A stretch of 64,000 nt of DNA from Mariniflexile litorale (GTDB taxonomy: Bacteria > Bacteroidota > Bacteroidia > Flavobacteriales > Flavobacteriaceae), in contig NZ_CP155618.1 of assembly GCF_031128465.2 (NCBI RefSeq), forward strand, positions 3,462,501 to 3,526,500, written 5' to 3'. This document shows, one piece after another, positions 27,780 to 35,598 of the stretch. Positions within the stretch are counted from its first letter, which is position 1. Each line of letters opens with the position of its first letter. The notes beneath the pieces are model-generated. The model was not told the origin of the DNA and ran no database searches. It was given only the letters and a program-made list of their open reading frames with translations. Position numbers and translations under genes: made by a program.

Positions 27780-28499
27780 TTATGGGTTTGTAGACCATAA
27801 AGAGGCACTTTTAAGCATGGCTCTTCTTGGTAATTTTAAACCAGCAACGATTAATTCTGCAAAATCTTCAGGTTGTAAAACGCTGTCTTCGGAATCTTTA
27901 TTGGCAATACCTAATTCAATAGACATATCAGAAGCGATGGTACTTGGCGTTAATGTACACACACGAATGTTATTTTTACGCACTTCCTTCATTAAAGATT
28001 CAGACATGCCAATAACGGCGAATTTTGATGCAGAATAAGCTGATGTGTTTGCGTTTCCGTTCAATCCTGCTGTAGATGCTACATTAATGATGTCACCTTC
28101 GTTCTTACTAATTAAGTATGGTAAAACTTCTTTCGTTACATAATACATCCCCATAACATTGGTTTGTATAATTTGACTCCATTGCTTAACATCCATGTCA
28201 TTTAAAGATCCAAAAGCTGCAATACCAGCATTGTTTACTAAAATATCTATAGAGCCGAAGGTGTTCATAATGCTTTTAATTCCAGTTTGAACTTCCTTAT
28301 AATCGCTAACATCGAATACGGAATATATGGCCTTAACACCCAATGCTTCTAATTCAGAAACAGTTTCTTTTAAATCGGCTTCATTTCTTCCTGTTATAGC
28401 AACGTCAATGCCTTCATTTGCAAATGCTAGAGCCGTTGCTTTTCCAAGCCCTTTCCCGCCTCCAGTAATTATTGCTTTTTTATTTTTTAAATTTTTCAT
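27780..28499 (-). CDS. Short-chain dehydrogenase/reductase (3-oxoacyl-ACP reductase-like)
   Basis: A classical SDR of 239 residues, cytoplasmic. The cofactor loop is TGGGKGLGK (residues 12-20), followed by DISILVNNAG-type text (IDILVNNAG) and the active site with INVASTAG and YSASK (Tyr and Lys). Arg38 after the second strand (AITGRN) suggests NADP. Members reduce ketones or aldehydes on many substrates. A second SDR, now a wreck, lies at 32141-32600 in the other array, but the two differ in sequence (for example here GMSESLMKEV, there GPTGKFFSEE), so they are not recent copies. Confidence 0.92.
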   Translation of the reverse strand: MKNLKNKKAIITGGGKGLGKATALAFANEGIDVAITGRNEADLKETVSELEALGVKAIYSVFDVSDYKEVQTGIKSIMNTFGSIDILVNNAGIAAFGSLNDMDVKQWSQIIQTNVMGMYYVTKEVLPYLISKNEGDIINVASTAGLNGNANTSAYSASKFAVIGMSESLMKEVRKNNIRVCTLTPSTIASDMSIELGIANKDSEDSVLQPEDFAELIVAGLKLPRRAMLKSASLWSTNP

Positions 28500-28541
28500 T
28501 TATAATATTTTTTTTTTGAATTGATGTATATTGTTTAGTAA

Positions 28542-29189
28542 CTATTTAGCCTGTAAGAGTTCTGTTAACACTTGCTTGAACACATCCACAGGTTGCGCCC
28601 CTGTAACGGCACTTTTTCTATTAAAAACTACCGTAGGAACCGAGTTAACACCTAAGTTTTTCCAATAGTCTTCTTTACTTCTCACTTCGTGTCGTGCTTC
28701 TTCGTTATCTAATGTAGCTAATGCTTCTTCCGCATTTAAACCAACATCAAGTAAAGCTTGTTTTAATACATCTCTTTTAGAAACGTCCTTTCTTTCACTA
28801 AAAAATGACGTAGTTAAACGCATTTTTAAATCGGTTTGTTTACCAAAATCTTTAGCATACTCTAAGAGCATATGAGCATCAAATGTGTTGGACATGCGCA
28901 TGTCTTCAAAATAATCGAAAGTAAAACCAAGTTCATCTCCAGCGTCAATCATGTGCTGTTGCGATTCTTTTTGCTGTTCCAAGGTAGATCCATATTTTTC
29001 TGCAATATGTTCTTGTAAATTTTGACCTTCAGCAGGCATATGAGGGTTTAACTCAAAAGGTTGCCATTCAATTTCGACTTGATCTTCAATACCTAATTCT
29101 TTTATTGCTTGTTCTAAACGTTTGAAGCCAATGGTACACCAAGGGCATACAACATCTGAAACGATATCAATTTTTAATTTTTCTTTCAT
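28542..29189 (-). CDS. DsbA family oxidoreductase, FrnE-like
   Basis: A 215-residue thioredoxin-fold protein without signal peptide, so cytoplasmic. The active site CPWC (Cys15, Cys18) lies in IDIVSDVVCPWC, and the helical insert and the cis-proline segment GVNSVPTVVFNRK match the DsbA/FrnE group, which acts as a disulfide isomerase or 2-hydroxychromene-2-carboxylate isomerase-like enzyme. The C-terminal AVTGAQPVDVFKQVL is typical. Together with the AhpD-like and DoxX-like proteins upstream it gives the array a thiol/redox flavour. Confidence 0.92.
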   Translation of the reverse strand: MKEKLKIDIVSDVVCPWCTIGFKRLEQAIKELGIEDQVEIEWQPFELNPHMPAEGQNLQEHIAEKYGSTLEQQKESQQHMIDAGDELGFTFDYFEDMRMSNTFDAHMLLEYAKDFGKQTDLKMRLTTSFFSERKDVSKRDVLKQALLDVGLNAEEALATLDNEEARHEVRSKEDYWKNLGVNSVPTVVFNRKSAVTGAQPVDVFKQVLTELLQAK

Positions 29190-29236
29190 TTTACAATTTA
29201 ACTTTTATGTTTTTTTTTGAAAATAAGATATTATAC

Positions 29237-30025
29237 TTATTTATAAGTCACAAGAATATCTGCTACTTTTTTTAAATCAGATTCTATAATTTCTGTTTTT
29301 GGAGCTAACGGAAAAGTTTGTTGTCCAGGTCGGCTAATAAATGCGGCTCTCCAACCAGCCCAAAGTGCTCCTGCAACATCCCAACCATGAGCTGCTATTA
29401 ACATGCATTCTTCTGGTTTAACTCCCACTTTACGGGCTGCCCAAGCATAAGTGTCTGAAAATGGTTTAAATTTACCAATATCTTCAACACTTAATCTTTC
29501 ATCGAAATATTCGGTTAAACCAGCACTTTCAAATTGTTTTTTCACACCTTCGTTTGATGAATTGGTGAATGAAACCAGTTTATAGCCATCCTTTTTTAAT
29601 TGTTTTAAAGCCGTTTTAACTTCAGGGTGCGCAGGTAAACCTCGCAACGCATTTACTATGGTATGTCGTGCTTCGCTTTCTGAAATTGTAATACCATTAT
29701 TTGCGGCCACCATTTGTAATGCAGCGGCTCCAATATTTCCAAAATGTTCGTATTGTCCGCCTGCTGTGGTTACTAAGGAGTATTGCAACATGGTTGTAAA
29801 CCATAGCGATAATAAATCTTTTCGTCCTTCTAAAGCTTCTCCAACTTGCTCTTTCATTTGGGTGAGATCTAAAAGTGTTTCGTTCACGTCAAAAAATAAT
29901 ACTTTAGGTCTTATTTTATTCGTACTATTTTCTGGTGTGTTGCCAAAAGCTAAATTTGGTATCATCATTCCTGTTGTTCCCATAATTCCTATGTTTTTAA
30001 TGAAGTTTCTTCGATTGTTTTTCAT
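29237..30025 (-). CDS. Haloacid dehalogenase type II with Tat-like signal
   Basis: A HAD-superfamily protein of 262 residues. The catalytic Asp46 lies in VLFFDVNETLLDL; motif II is SFTNSSNEG, motif III includes GKFKPFSDTYAWAARK, and motif IV AAHGWDVAGALWAG, all as in L-2-haloacid dehalogenases. Unusually the N terminus is MKNNRRNFIKNIGIMGTTGM, a twin-arginine-like signal (RRNFIK) followed by a hydrophobic run, so the enzyme may be exported folded; most type II dehalogenases are cytoplasmic. It probably hydrolyses a 2-halo acid or a related electrophile outside the cytoplasm (inference). Confidence 0.9.
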   Translation of the reverse strand: MKNNRRNFIKNIGIMGTTGMMIPNLAFGNTPENSTNKIRPKVLFFDVNETLLDLTQMKEQVGEALEGRKDLLSLWFTTMLQYSLVTTAGGQYEHFGNIGAAALQMVAANNGITISESEARHTIVNALRGLPAHPEVKTALKQLKKDGYKLVSFTNSSNEGVKKQFESAGLTEYFDERLSVEDIGKFKPFSDTYAWAARKVGVKPEECMLIAAHGWDVAGALWAGWRAAFISRPGQQTFPLAPKTEIIESDLKKVADILVTYK

Positions 30026-30093
30026 TCTTAATATTGCTATTTTTTATTCAAATACAAACTTTTTAGCCTATTATTTGATTAAAAAAGATTGTA

Positions 30094-30468
30094 TTATTTT
30101 ATAGTTTTTAATCGGTAAATAGTTAAAAATGATAATATTACTGCTATTATTACTAATATTAGTTTAGGTTCGGGTCTTGCAAAAAACTCCAATCCTAAGG
30201 CTGTAATCATGGTAATTAATAAAAAAGAAAAAGCAATTTTTCCTAGAATTTGGTTTTTGTTAATAGCAAAGAATAGAAAAAGAAAGGCTAAACCTAATTC
30301 TGAAATACCTGTGAATATTCGGAAAAAATTAGCATCCAAATGGATCGCATTTTCAAATTGTTTAAACCCTTCAACACTTTGTGGCTTTCCTAGTAATTTA
30401 GGTATTGCAAAAAAAGTCATTATCAATATTATTACAGTATTGATAACTTGATTTATAATGTTTTTCAT
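30094..30468 (-). CDS. DoxX-like four-helix membrane protein
   Basis: A 124-residue protein with four membrane helices (VINTVIILIMTFFAIPKLLG; ANFFRIFTGISELGLAFLFL; ILGKIAFSFLLITMITALGL; LILVIIAVILSFLTIYRL). The first helix ending in AIPKLLG, then GFKQF, and the TGISELG loop match the DoxX/DoxD-like group. DoxX proteins are linked to quinone and thiosulfate redox or to thiol oxidative stress in some bacteria. The gene lies 68 bases upstream of the dehalogenase on the same strand, after the hairpin that ends the AhpD-like gene. Confidence 0.8.
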   Translation of the reverse strand: MKNIINQVINTVIILIMTFFAIPKLLGKPQSVEGFKQFENAIHLDANFFRIFTGISELGLAFLFLFFAINKNQILGKIAFSFLLITMITALGLEFFARPEPKLILVIIAVILSFLTIYRLKTIK

Positions 30469-30539
30469 TTTGTGTTTTTATTAATTTATGAGGGAAACTA
30501 ATTTGTTTTCTATTGAAATGCGTATACTTATTTTTTAAT

Positions 30540-30568
30540 AAACCTTCCTCACAAAAGGAGGAAGGTTT
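30540..30568 (-). terminator. Hairpin between AhpD-like and DoxX-like genes
   Basis: AAACCTTCCTC (30540-30550) pairs exactly with GAGGAAGGTTT (30558-30568) around a 7-base loop. On the minus strand only a short T-rich tail follows, so it may be a partial terminator that lowers expression of the DoxX-to-MBL genes relative to the first gene of the array. A smaller hairpin (TGTAG/CTACA, 30581-30599) lies between it and the stop codon. Confidence 0.65.
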
Positions 30569-30603
30569 GTAGCCATTAATCTGTAGTTCTCAGGGCTACA
30601 TTT

Positions 30604-31152
30604 TTATTTCTTCCAAGCAAACTTTTGGAAAGGTGTATCTACAGGTGTATTTGCAATGTGGTTTGTATAGTTACTAATTACTTTTTGAGATAAGCCTAAA
30701 ATAATTTCTAATACGTGTCTTTCAGTATATCCTGCAGCGTAAAAAGCGTTTAAATCATCTTGTGCTACATGTCCGCGATTGCGAACCATAGTTAACGTCA
30801 TAGTACGTAAAGCCTCTAATTTTGAATTTTCAAGAGGTGTTTCATTACGTAATGCTTCTGTAATGCTGTCATCAACTTTCATCATTTTTGCAATGCCTGT
30901 ATGCGCAGGTACACAATAATGACATGCATGTTCAACATTTATTGTTTGCCAAACAACAGTTAATTCGTCATTGTTAAAAGAAGAATCTACAAACAATTGA
31001 TGTAGTGTTTGATAAGCTTCAAGTAATCCTGGAGCGCCCGCTAATACCCCGTGCAAACCAGGAATCATACCATTTGCTTTTTGAGATTTCTCTAAAAAGG
31101 GTTTACTTTTTTCTGGTGCTGTTTCGATGTTATGAATTTTTAATGTTGTCAT
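30604..31152 (-). CDS. Carboxymuconolactone decarboxylase / AhpD-like family protein
   Basis: A 182-residue all-helical protein with the AhpD redox motif EHACHYCVPAHTGIA, where Cys77, Cys80 and His84 form the peroxidase-type active site. The C-terminal helix VLEIILGLSQKVISNYTNHI also fits the family. The CxxC favours an alkylhydroperoxidase or thiol-redox role over muconolactone decarboxylation. It is the first gene after the TetR regulator, and a palindrome that also occurs at the regulator's own promoter lies 30 bases before its start, so it is the most likely direct target. Confidence 0.92.
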   Translation of the reverse strand: MTTLKIHNIETAPEKSKPFLEKSQKANGMIPGLHGVLAGAPGLLEAYQTLHQLFVDSSFNNDELTVVWQTINVEHACHYCVPAHTGIAKMMKVDDSITEALRNETPLENSKLEALRTMTLTMVRNRGHVAQDDLNAFYAAGYTERHVLEIILGLSQKVISNYTNHIANTPVDTPFQKFAWKK

Positions 31153-31181
31153 AATTTATTATTTAATGTATTATTAATATT

Positions 31182-31203
31182 TAACTAAACAATCGTTTAG
31201 TTA
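31182..31203. promoter_or_regulatory. Probable TetR operator before the AhpD-like gene
   Basis: TAACTAAAC (31182-31190) and GTTTAGTTA (31195-31203) are perfect inverted arms around AATC. The core ACTAAACAATCG is repeated at 31806-31817 in front of the regulator. It lies between the regulator stop and the AhpD-like start. A TTG for a -33 element falls inside the palindrome on the minus strand. Confidence 0.8.
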
Positions 31204-31220
31204 TTGGTTAAAAAAAATGT

Positions 31221-31784
31221 TTATATGTTTTTGAATGTCATTTCTATGTAATCTTCAATTTCTTGCTGGCTATTAACTCTGGAAGCAGCGGCTAACCCGT
31301 GTTTTGCTAATAATAAAAAGTTAGCTTGTTGCATGATGGTTTTTTCATCTTTGGAAGCGTCCATTTTTAATTTTTCAATAATCAAAAGCTTTAGGTTGTC
31401 CATAAATAAACCCATTTGTTCCTTAATTAATTGGTCTTCCCGTTCTGAAAATTCATTATATGTATTAGTAACAAAACAACCTTTTTGATCGCTTCCTTTG
31501 TAATTTATATCAACCGAATCATAAAAAAACTGCTTAATATCGGCGACACCATTAGTGGCATTTTTAAATTTTTCAAGGATAACACTCACTTTCTGTTTGT
31601 AACATTTCAAGCTTTCAAGAAACAATCCATGTTTACTTCCAAAACTAGAGTAAATAGAAAACTTGTTAATGCCCATTTCTTTTTCCAGCATTTGCATAGA
31701 AGTTGTTTCATAGCCATTGCGCCAAAATAAATTCATGGCTTTTTCTACAACCTCAGCTTCTAAATATTCTTTTTTCCTTGCCAT
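31221..31784 (-). CDS. TetR/AcrR family transcriptional regulator 1
   Basis: A 187-residue repressor-type protein. The N-terminal helix-turn-helix covers EVVEKAMNLFWRNGYETTSM and MQMLEKEMGINKFSIYSSFG then SKHGLFLESL, standard for TetR. The ligand domain contains DQKGCFVTNTYNEF, as in TetR regulators of the AcuR/NemR-like group that sense reactive electrophiles, and includes Cys102 or nearby as a candidate sensor (inference). It heads the array AhpD-like, DoxX-like, dehalogenase, DsbA-like, SDR, hydrolase, MBL. Similar palindromes before its own gene and before the next one point to autoregulation. Confidence 0.92.
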   Translation of the reverse strand: MARKKEYLEAEVVEKAMNLFWRNGYETTSMQMLEKEMGINKFSIYSSFGSKHGLFLESLKCYKQKVSVILEKFKNATNGVADIKQFFYDSVDINYKGSDQKGCFVTNTYNEFSEREDQLIKEQMGLFMDNLKLLIIEKLKMDASKDEKTIMQQANFLLLAKHGLAAASRVNSQQEIEDYIEMTFKNI

Positions 31785-31801
31785 TATTTCTAATTACAGG
31801 A

Positions 31802-31822
31802 CAAAACTAAACAATCGGTTAG
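31802..31822 (-). promoter_or_regulatory. Promoter -7 box overlapped by TetR operator (regulator 1)
   Basis: On the minus strand 31809-31802 reads TAGTTTTG, an exact TAnnTTTG box, predicting a start near 31797 and a leader of about 13 bases. The operator half sites CTAAAC (31807-31812) and GGTTAG (31817-31822), again around AATC, overlap the box by 3 bases. Repressor binding here would block polymerase. Confidence 0.7.
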
Positions 31823-31869
31823 GAATAAAAAAAAATTTAACTATTTTTTAGTAAATGAAGTTGCTTGTT

Positions 31870-31974
31870 TTAGATTTGACTTTGCACGTAAATTTTTTCC
31901 ATTTTATGTCCTTTTGATAATCCATCAATCAACTTATCTGAATATCTTACTTGTTTAGTTAATGTGTTTTCCAT
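31870..31974 (-). other. Possible 34-codon reading frame in the gap 31823-32140
   Basis: ATG at 31974 opens a frame (MENTLTKQVRYSDKLIDGLS, then KGHKMEKIYVQSQI) that I do not recognise. It lies between regulator 1 and the Crp/SDR wreck and may be the remains of another gene lost in the same event. There is no clear ribosome binding site. Nothing else is seen in this gap. Confidence 0.25.
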
Positions 31975-32140
31975 GTCTTAAATCCGTTTTATGTTTTAAA
32001 AAACATTAAACTTTTATTAAGGTTTGAAGTAGGTTCGTTTAACGGTTAGTATATGAAAATCAGCAGATTTATAGGTGTTAATTTTCGGTTCAAAACAAAG
32101 ATGTCAGAAAAGAAACAAACTAAATATTAGCTTTTTTCTG

Positions 32141-32837
32141 CTATTTTTTATATACATCTTTGTTAGCGGTTCGTTGTTTTTCTAACCAATCAATTTCCTC
32201 TGTTTCAGGATTTGTTTCTTCACTAAAGAATTTTCCTGTTGGACCGTTTTGGTCAATTGTTACATATTTTATAACTCTTCTGGCCGCTGTTTCCACGTCT
32301 CCATCATTTCCGAAAGTGATACCTGTATTATTATATATCCAAAATATCAGTTTTTTTACCGATTTATTCGGAAGCTGTTTTGACTGAATTGTTATCTGTT
32401 ACATCTAGTTGAATGTACTCAACATTAGTTAGATTTTCTGTTTTCAATTTTTCAACAGCTGCTGCTCCATTTTGGCTATTTCTACTACCTAGATAAACGT
32501 AATACCCTTTTTGTAATAATAATTTAGCTGTAGCAAAGCCATCGGTACAAACCTGAAGGTAACCCGAAGAAACAGCATTAGTCTCAAAATTCACATAATC
32601 ACACATTATACTGTTTTCTTGAATAAAACAGCGTGTTATTTCTTCTCCTTTATGGTTATAATAACAACCTCTGAAAACCCCTTCTGACACGAATGCAACT
32701 TGTTTTGGTATTTTACCTGCTTATGAAAAATAGGCTCCTTTATGAAGTGTAATTTCGTGAGCGCGACGTTTTATTAATTCAATTTGTTGTATGTTTAATT
32801 GCCCAAACTCCCATGTATAATTTATTAGTCTATCCAT
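32141..32837 (-). pseudogene. Hybrid pseudogene: Crp/Fnr N-terminal part joined to a gutted short-chain dehydrogenase
   Basis: Reading from ATG 32837, the first part (INYTWEFGQLNIQQIELIKR, then GAYFS-stop-AGKIPKQVAFVSEG, YYNHKGEEITRCFIQENSIM) is the cNMP-binding domain of a Crp/Fnr-like regulator with an in-frame TAA where Glu is expected (YFSEAG). At about VNFETNAV the text changes without a frame break into an SDR: GFATAKLLLQKGYYVYLGSR, VEYIQLDVTDNNSVKTASE-stop-IGKKTDILDI, then INNTGIT. A deletion follows that removes the catalytic YxxxK region, and the tail GDVETAARRVIKYVTIDQNG, GPTGKFFSEETNPETEEIDW ends at 32141. So two genes were fused by deletion and then decayed: at least two stops, one frame slip and one internal deletion. 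Upstream on the same strand is the MBL gene of the second array. Confidence 0.8.
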
Positions 32838-32973
32838 AGTTGCAAAGATTTTAACTTAAATTCCTTAGAGTTTGTCAAATGGTAAAAAATTATCAGTAAA
32901 AAATATTGATATTGTTAACTGTGTTAAAATAATATAAAAAGACTAAGTCAAAAAACCAGCACTATCAAATGAA

Positions 32974-33894
32974 TTATTCAATAGGAATCCATTCATACTC
33001 GTTTTTACTTTTATTAAGTTTACCAATACCAGGAAACTTAATGTGAGCTCCTGCAATAGTTAGTTTTTTACGAGCTAGATTTTTATAAATTTTAAGACGT
33101 TGGTTTTTTCCTTTTTCAATATCTATATCATATGAATCTGCTAGGTTTGGCAATACAAATTGTATTTCTTTTATATGTACCATATCTCCCCAAAACAGTA
33201 TTTTATTATGATTACTTTTAAGTAAGTAAGCCGTATGGCCAGGAGTGTGCCCTAGCAAGGGAACTGTTTTTATTTCGGGAAATATTTTTTTAGAACCTTT
33301 AAAAGTCTTTATTCTATTTTTATATAAAGCCAATATTGCTTGTTCTTTTAGGAAAAAAATTCGCTCCATCTCTTTCATTCCATTAAGATTCTTATTATCT
33401 ATATAATAGTTATATTCAAGTTCGTGTAAATGAATAATAGCATTTGGAAACACACTTTCATTATCAATTGCTAATCCACCAGAATGATCCGCATGAACAT
33501 GAGTTAGTAGTATATCTGTGATATCTTTTGGTTCATATCCTGCCATTTTTAAACTCTCTACTAGTTTTCCTGCTGAGTCAATATTTAAAAAATCACCCGC
33601 TCCAGCATCAATTAGAATTTTTTTATTATCTAATAAAACTAGAAATGCATTGACTTGAATATTTACCGGGTTTTCTACCCCAGATTTAGTAAGCAAACTA
33701 TCGATTAGACCAGAATGTTCCTCTTTTAATAATTTAAAGGCATCTGTCGGCACAATACCGTCAGATAATGATATAACTTCTACCTCCCCGATTTTGATAA
33801 TAAATTGGTTTTGTTTTTCTTGTGCTAACGATTTTACACTTATTAATTGAACTATACTAAATAATAGTAATGTTCTTTTTAAAACTGCTTTCAT
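32974..33894 (-). CDS. Exported MBL-fold metallohydrolase (lactonase-like)
   Basis: A 306-residue protein with a signal peptide ending near KSLA-Q (residue 25). Zinc ligands are in LTHVHADHSGG (His132, His134, Asp136, His137), GHTPGHTAYLL, FWGDMVH and AGAHIKFPG. The HVHADHSGG text and VNAFLVLLDNKKILIDAGAG match the group with AHL lactonases and arylsulfatase-like MBL proteins, so ester or lactone cleavage in the periplasm is plausible. It lies 102 bases after the hydrolase gene and belongs to the second TetR array. The next item on this strand is the Crp/SDR pseudogene. Confidence 0.9.
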   Translation of the reverse strand: MKAVLKRTLLLFSIVQLISVKSLAQEKQNQFIIKIGEVEVISLSDGIVPTDAFKLLKEEHSGLIDSLLTKSGVENPVNIQVNAFLVLLDNKKILIDAGAGDFLNIDSAGKLVESLKMAGYEPKDITDILLTHVHADHSGGLAIDNESVFPNAIIHLHELEYNYYIDNKNLNGMKEMERIFFLKEQAILALYKNRIKTFKGSKKIFPEIKTVPLLGHTPGHTAYLLKSNHNKILFWGDMVHIKEIQFVLPNLADSYDIDIEKGKNQRLKIYKNLARKKLTIAGAHIKFPGIGKLNKSKNEYEWIPIE

Positions 33895-33996
33895 ATAATT
33901 TTAATTTTAAACTTGTAGTCTACAATAGGCCAGGATCTGATAACTGGTAAAATTTTAAGTAGTCAACAATAATTTGTTTTTAAGCTTTTGGAATTA

Positions 33997-34956
33997 CTAT
34001 AAAGCATTCATAAAATCTCGTATTTTGGATATTATCTCATCTCCATTTTCTTCAAGAGCAAAATGTCCAGTATTATAAATATTATAATCTATTTTCTTAA
34101 CATCTTGTTTAAATGCTTCTGCACCGCTTTCCGGAAAGTATTTATCATTTTTACCCCAAACAACTAATAATGGTGGTTGGTTTTCTCTTAGATATTCTTG
34201 CCATATAGGATATAATTTTAAATTACTTTGATAATCATACCATAAATCTAAATTTACTCTGTGGGCATTAGGACGTGACATTCTTAAATAATCTAAATGC
34301 CATGTATCAGCATTGATGTTTTCAGGACTTCTAGTACCGTGAGTATATTGCCATTTTAAACCTTCTAGCGTAAATGCAGGCAACAAAGCTTTTTCTGTAC
34401 TTTCATTTCTGTTTTTCCAAAATTCTTTAATACCTGCCCAAGCTTCACCAATACCTTCTTCATATGCGTTCCCATTTTGAGTTATAATTGCGGTTACTTT
34501 TTCTGGGTTTGCAGTTGCAATTCTGAAACCGATAGGAGCCCCATAATCTTGCATCATTATTGCATAAGAGTCTAACCCTTTTAATTTAATAAATGACTGA
34601 ATTGTGAGAGCCATATTATCAAAGGTGTATTCATATATTTCAGGAGAAGGAAAATCACTATTACCAAAACCTGGATAATCTGGAGCTATTAAGTGAAATT
34701 CATCCCCAAGTTGATTAAGTACTTTCCTGTACTGATGTGATGATGATGGGTAACCGTGTAACAATAAAATTGTTGGTTTATTTACATCTCCAACTTCTCG
34801 ATAAGCAATTGATACGCCATCAACTACTGTATTTCTGTATTTAATTTGATTCATTTTATTTTCAGTTTTTATTATCTTTTTTGTATCGATTGTATTATTT
34901 GTGCAGCCAATAAATACTGCTATACAGATTATGTGAATCCATTTCGTTTTTTTCAT
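33997..34956 (-). CDS. Alpha/beta hydrolase lipoprotein, haloalkane dehalogenase / epoxide hydrolase-like
   Basis: A 319-residue hydrolase with a lipobox ending at Cys18 (AVFIGC-TNN). The fold starts ILLLHGYPSSSHQYR (oxyanion hole), then APDYPGFGNSDFP. The nucleophile elbow is QDYGAPIGF with Asp137 instead of Ser, as in haloalkane dehalogenases and epoxide hydrolases. The acid segment is VVWGKNDKYFP and the histidine lies in NTGHFALEENGDEI. An alternative start at Met35 would give a cytoplasmic form. Its gene follows regulator 2 and is preceded by a perfect copy of that regulator's operator, so it is the main candidate target. Confidence 0.9.
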   Translation of the reverse strand: MKKTKWIHIICIAVFIGCTNNTIDTKKIIKTENKMNQIKYRNTVVDGVSIAYREVGDVNKPTILLLHGYPSSSHQYRKVLNQLGDEFHLIAPDYPGFGNSDFPSPEIYEYTFDNMALTIQSFIKLKGLDSYAIMMQDYGAPIGFRIATANPEKVTAIITQNGNAYEEGIGEAWAGIKEFWKNRNESTEKALLPAFTLEGLKWQYTHGTRSPENINADTWHLDYLRMSRPNAHRVNLDLWYDYQSNLKLYPIWQEYLRENQPPLLVVWGKNDKYFPESGAEAFKQDVKKIDYNIYNTGHFALEENGDEIISKIRDFMNAL

Positions 34957-34993
34957 GTTATTTGAATTTATAGTTTTATAATAGTAGTGAAAA

Positions 34994-35007
34994 ACCGAAC
35001 GTTCGGT
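34994..35007. promoter_or_regulatory. Probable TetR operator before the hydrolase lipoprotein gene
   Basis: ACCGAACGTTCGGT is a perfect 14-bp palindrome between the regulator 2 stop and the hydrolase start (38 bases before the ATG). It matches the palindrome at 35623-35640 in front of the regulator. Confidence 0.85.
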
Positions 35008-35030
35008 AAAATATTAAAGTAAATTTTTTT

Positions 35031-35594
35031 TTAATCTTTAGCGTATATAACTTCAATATTATTTAAGGTATTAATAAAAATATTGGGGTTATTAAAACCT
35101 CTTGATACGATAAGACTACCTTGAATATCAATAAGCACCTGAATAGCTTTTTCTTTTGCTACATATAGGGTTAAATCAAATGCTAAACCAATATTTGTAA
35201 AAGCATCCACCCAATGTGACATAGAATCATTAATAAGTTGATTAAATAAGTTTACTCCAGATTGCATTGAAAAGGTTTGTAAAAGACAAGGATTGTTACC
35301 TTCTGCGTATAGTTCCTTTATAGATTGTAATCCATTTTTAAGTCGCTCTTTAGGAGAGAGTAATTGATTGGTTAACGTATTAAAAACATTTTCCTCTACC
35401 CAATTATTAACATGTAGCAATACAGCTTGTGCCATTTCTTCTTTTCCTTTGGGGAACCTATGATATAAGCTTGCTTTTTTTAATCCGGTAACTTCTGCTA
35501 ACTCAGCCAAGCTTGTTCCTTCATAGCCTTTTTCTCTAAATAGTTTTGCAAAGCCATCAAGCATATCTTGTTCTTCTATTTTTTGTGGTCTCAT
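35031..35594 (-). CDS. TetR/AcrR family transcriptional regulator 2
   Basis: A 187-residue regulator. The helix-turn-helix is DGFAKLFREKGYEGTSLAEL, AEVTGLKKASLYHRFPKGKE, a textbook TetR motif of the YxHFxxK type. The C-terminal ligand domain contains NPCLLQTFSMQSG. It differs from regulator 1 in both domains. It heads a short array with the hydrolase lipoprotein and MBL protein. The operator palindrome occurs before its gene and before the hydrolase. The predicted transcription start falls on or next to its ATG, so its mRNA may be leaderless. Confidence 0.93.
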   Translation of the reverse strand: MRPQKIEEQDMLDGFAKLFREKGYEGTSLAELAEVTGLKKASLYHRFPKGKEEMAQAVLLHVNNWVEENVFNTLTNQLLSPKERLKNGLQSIKELYAEGNNPCLLQTFSMQSGVNLFNQLINDSMSHWVDAFTNIGLAFDLTLYVAKEKAIQVLIDIQGSLIVSRGFNNPNIFINTLNNIEVIYAKD

Positions 35595-35598
35595 ATGG

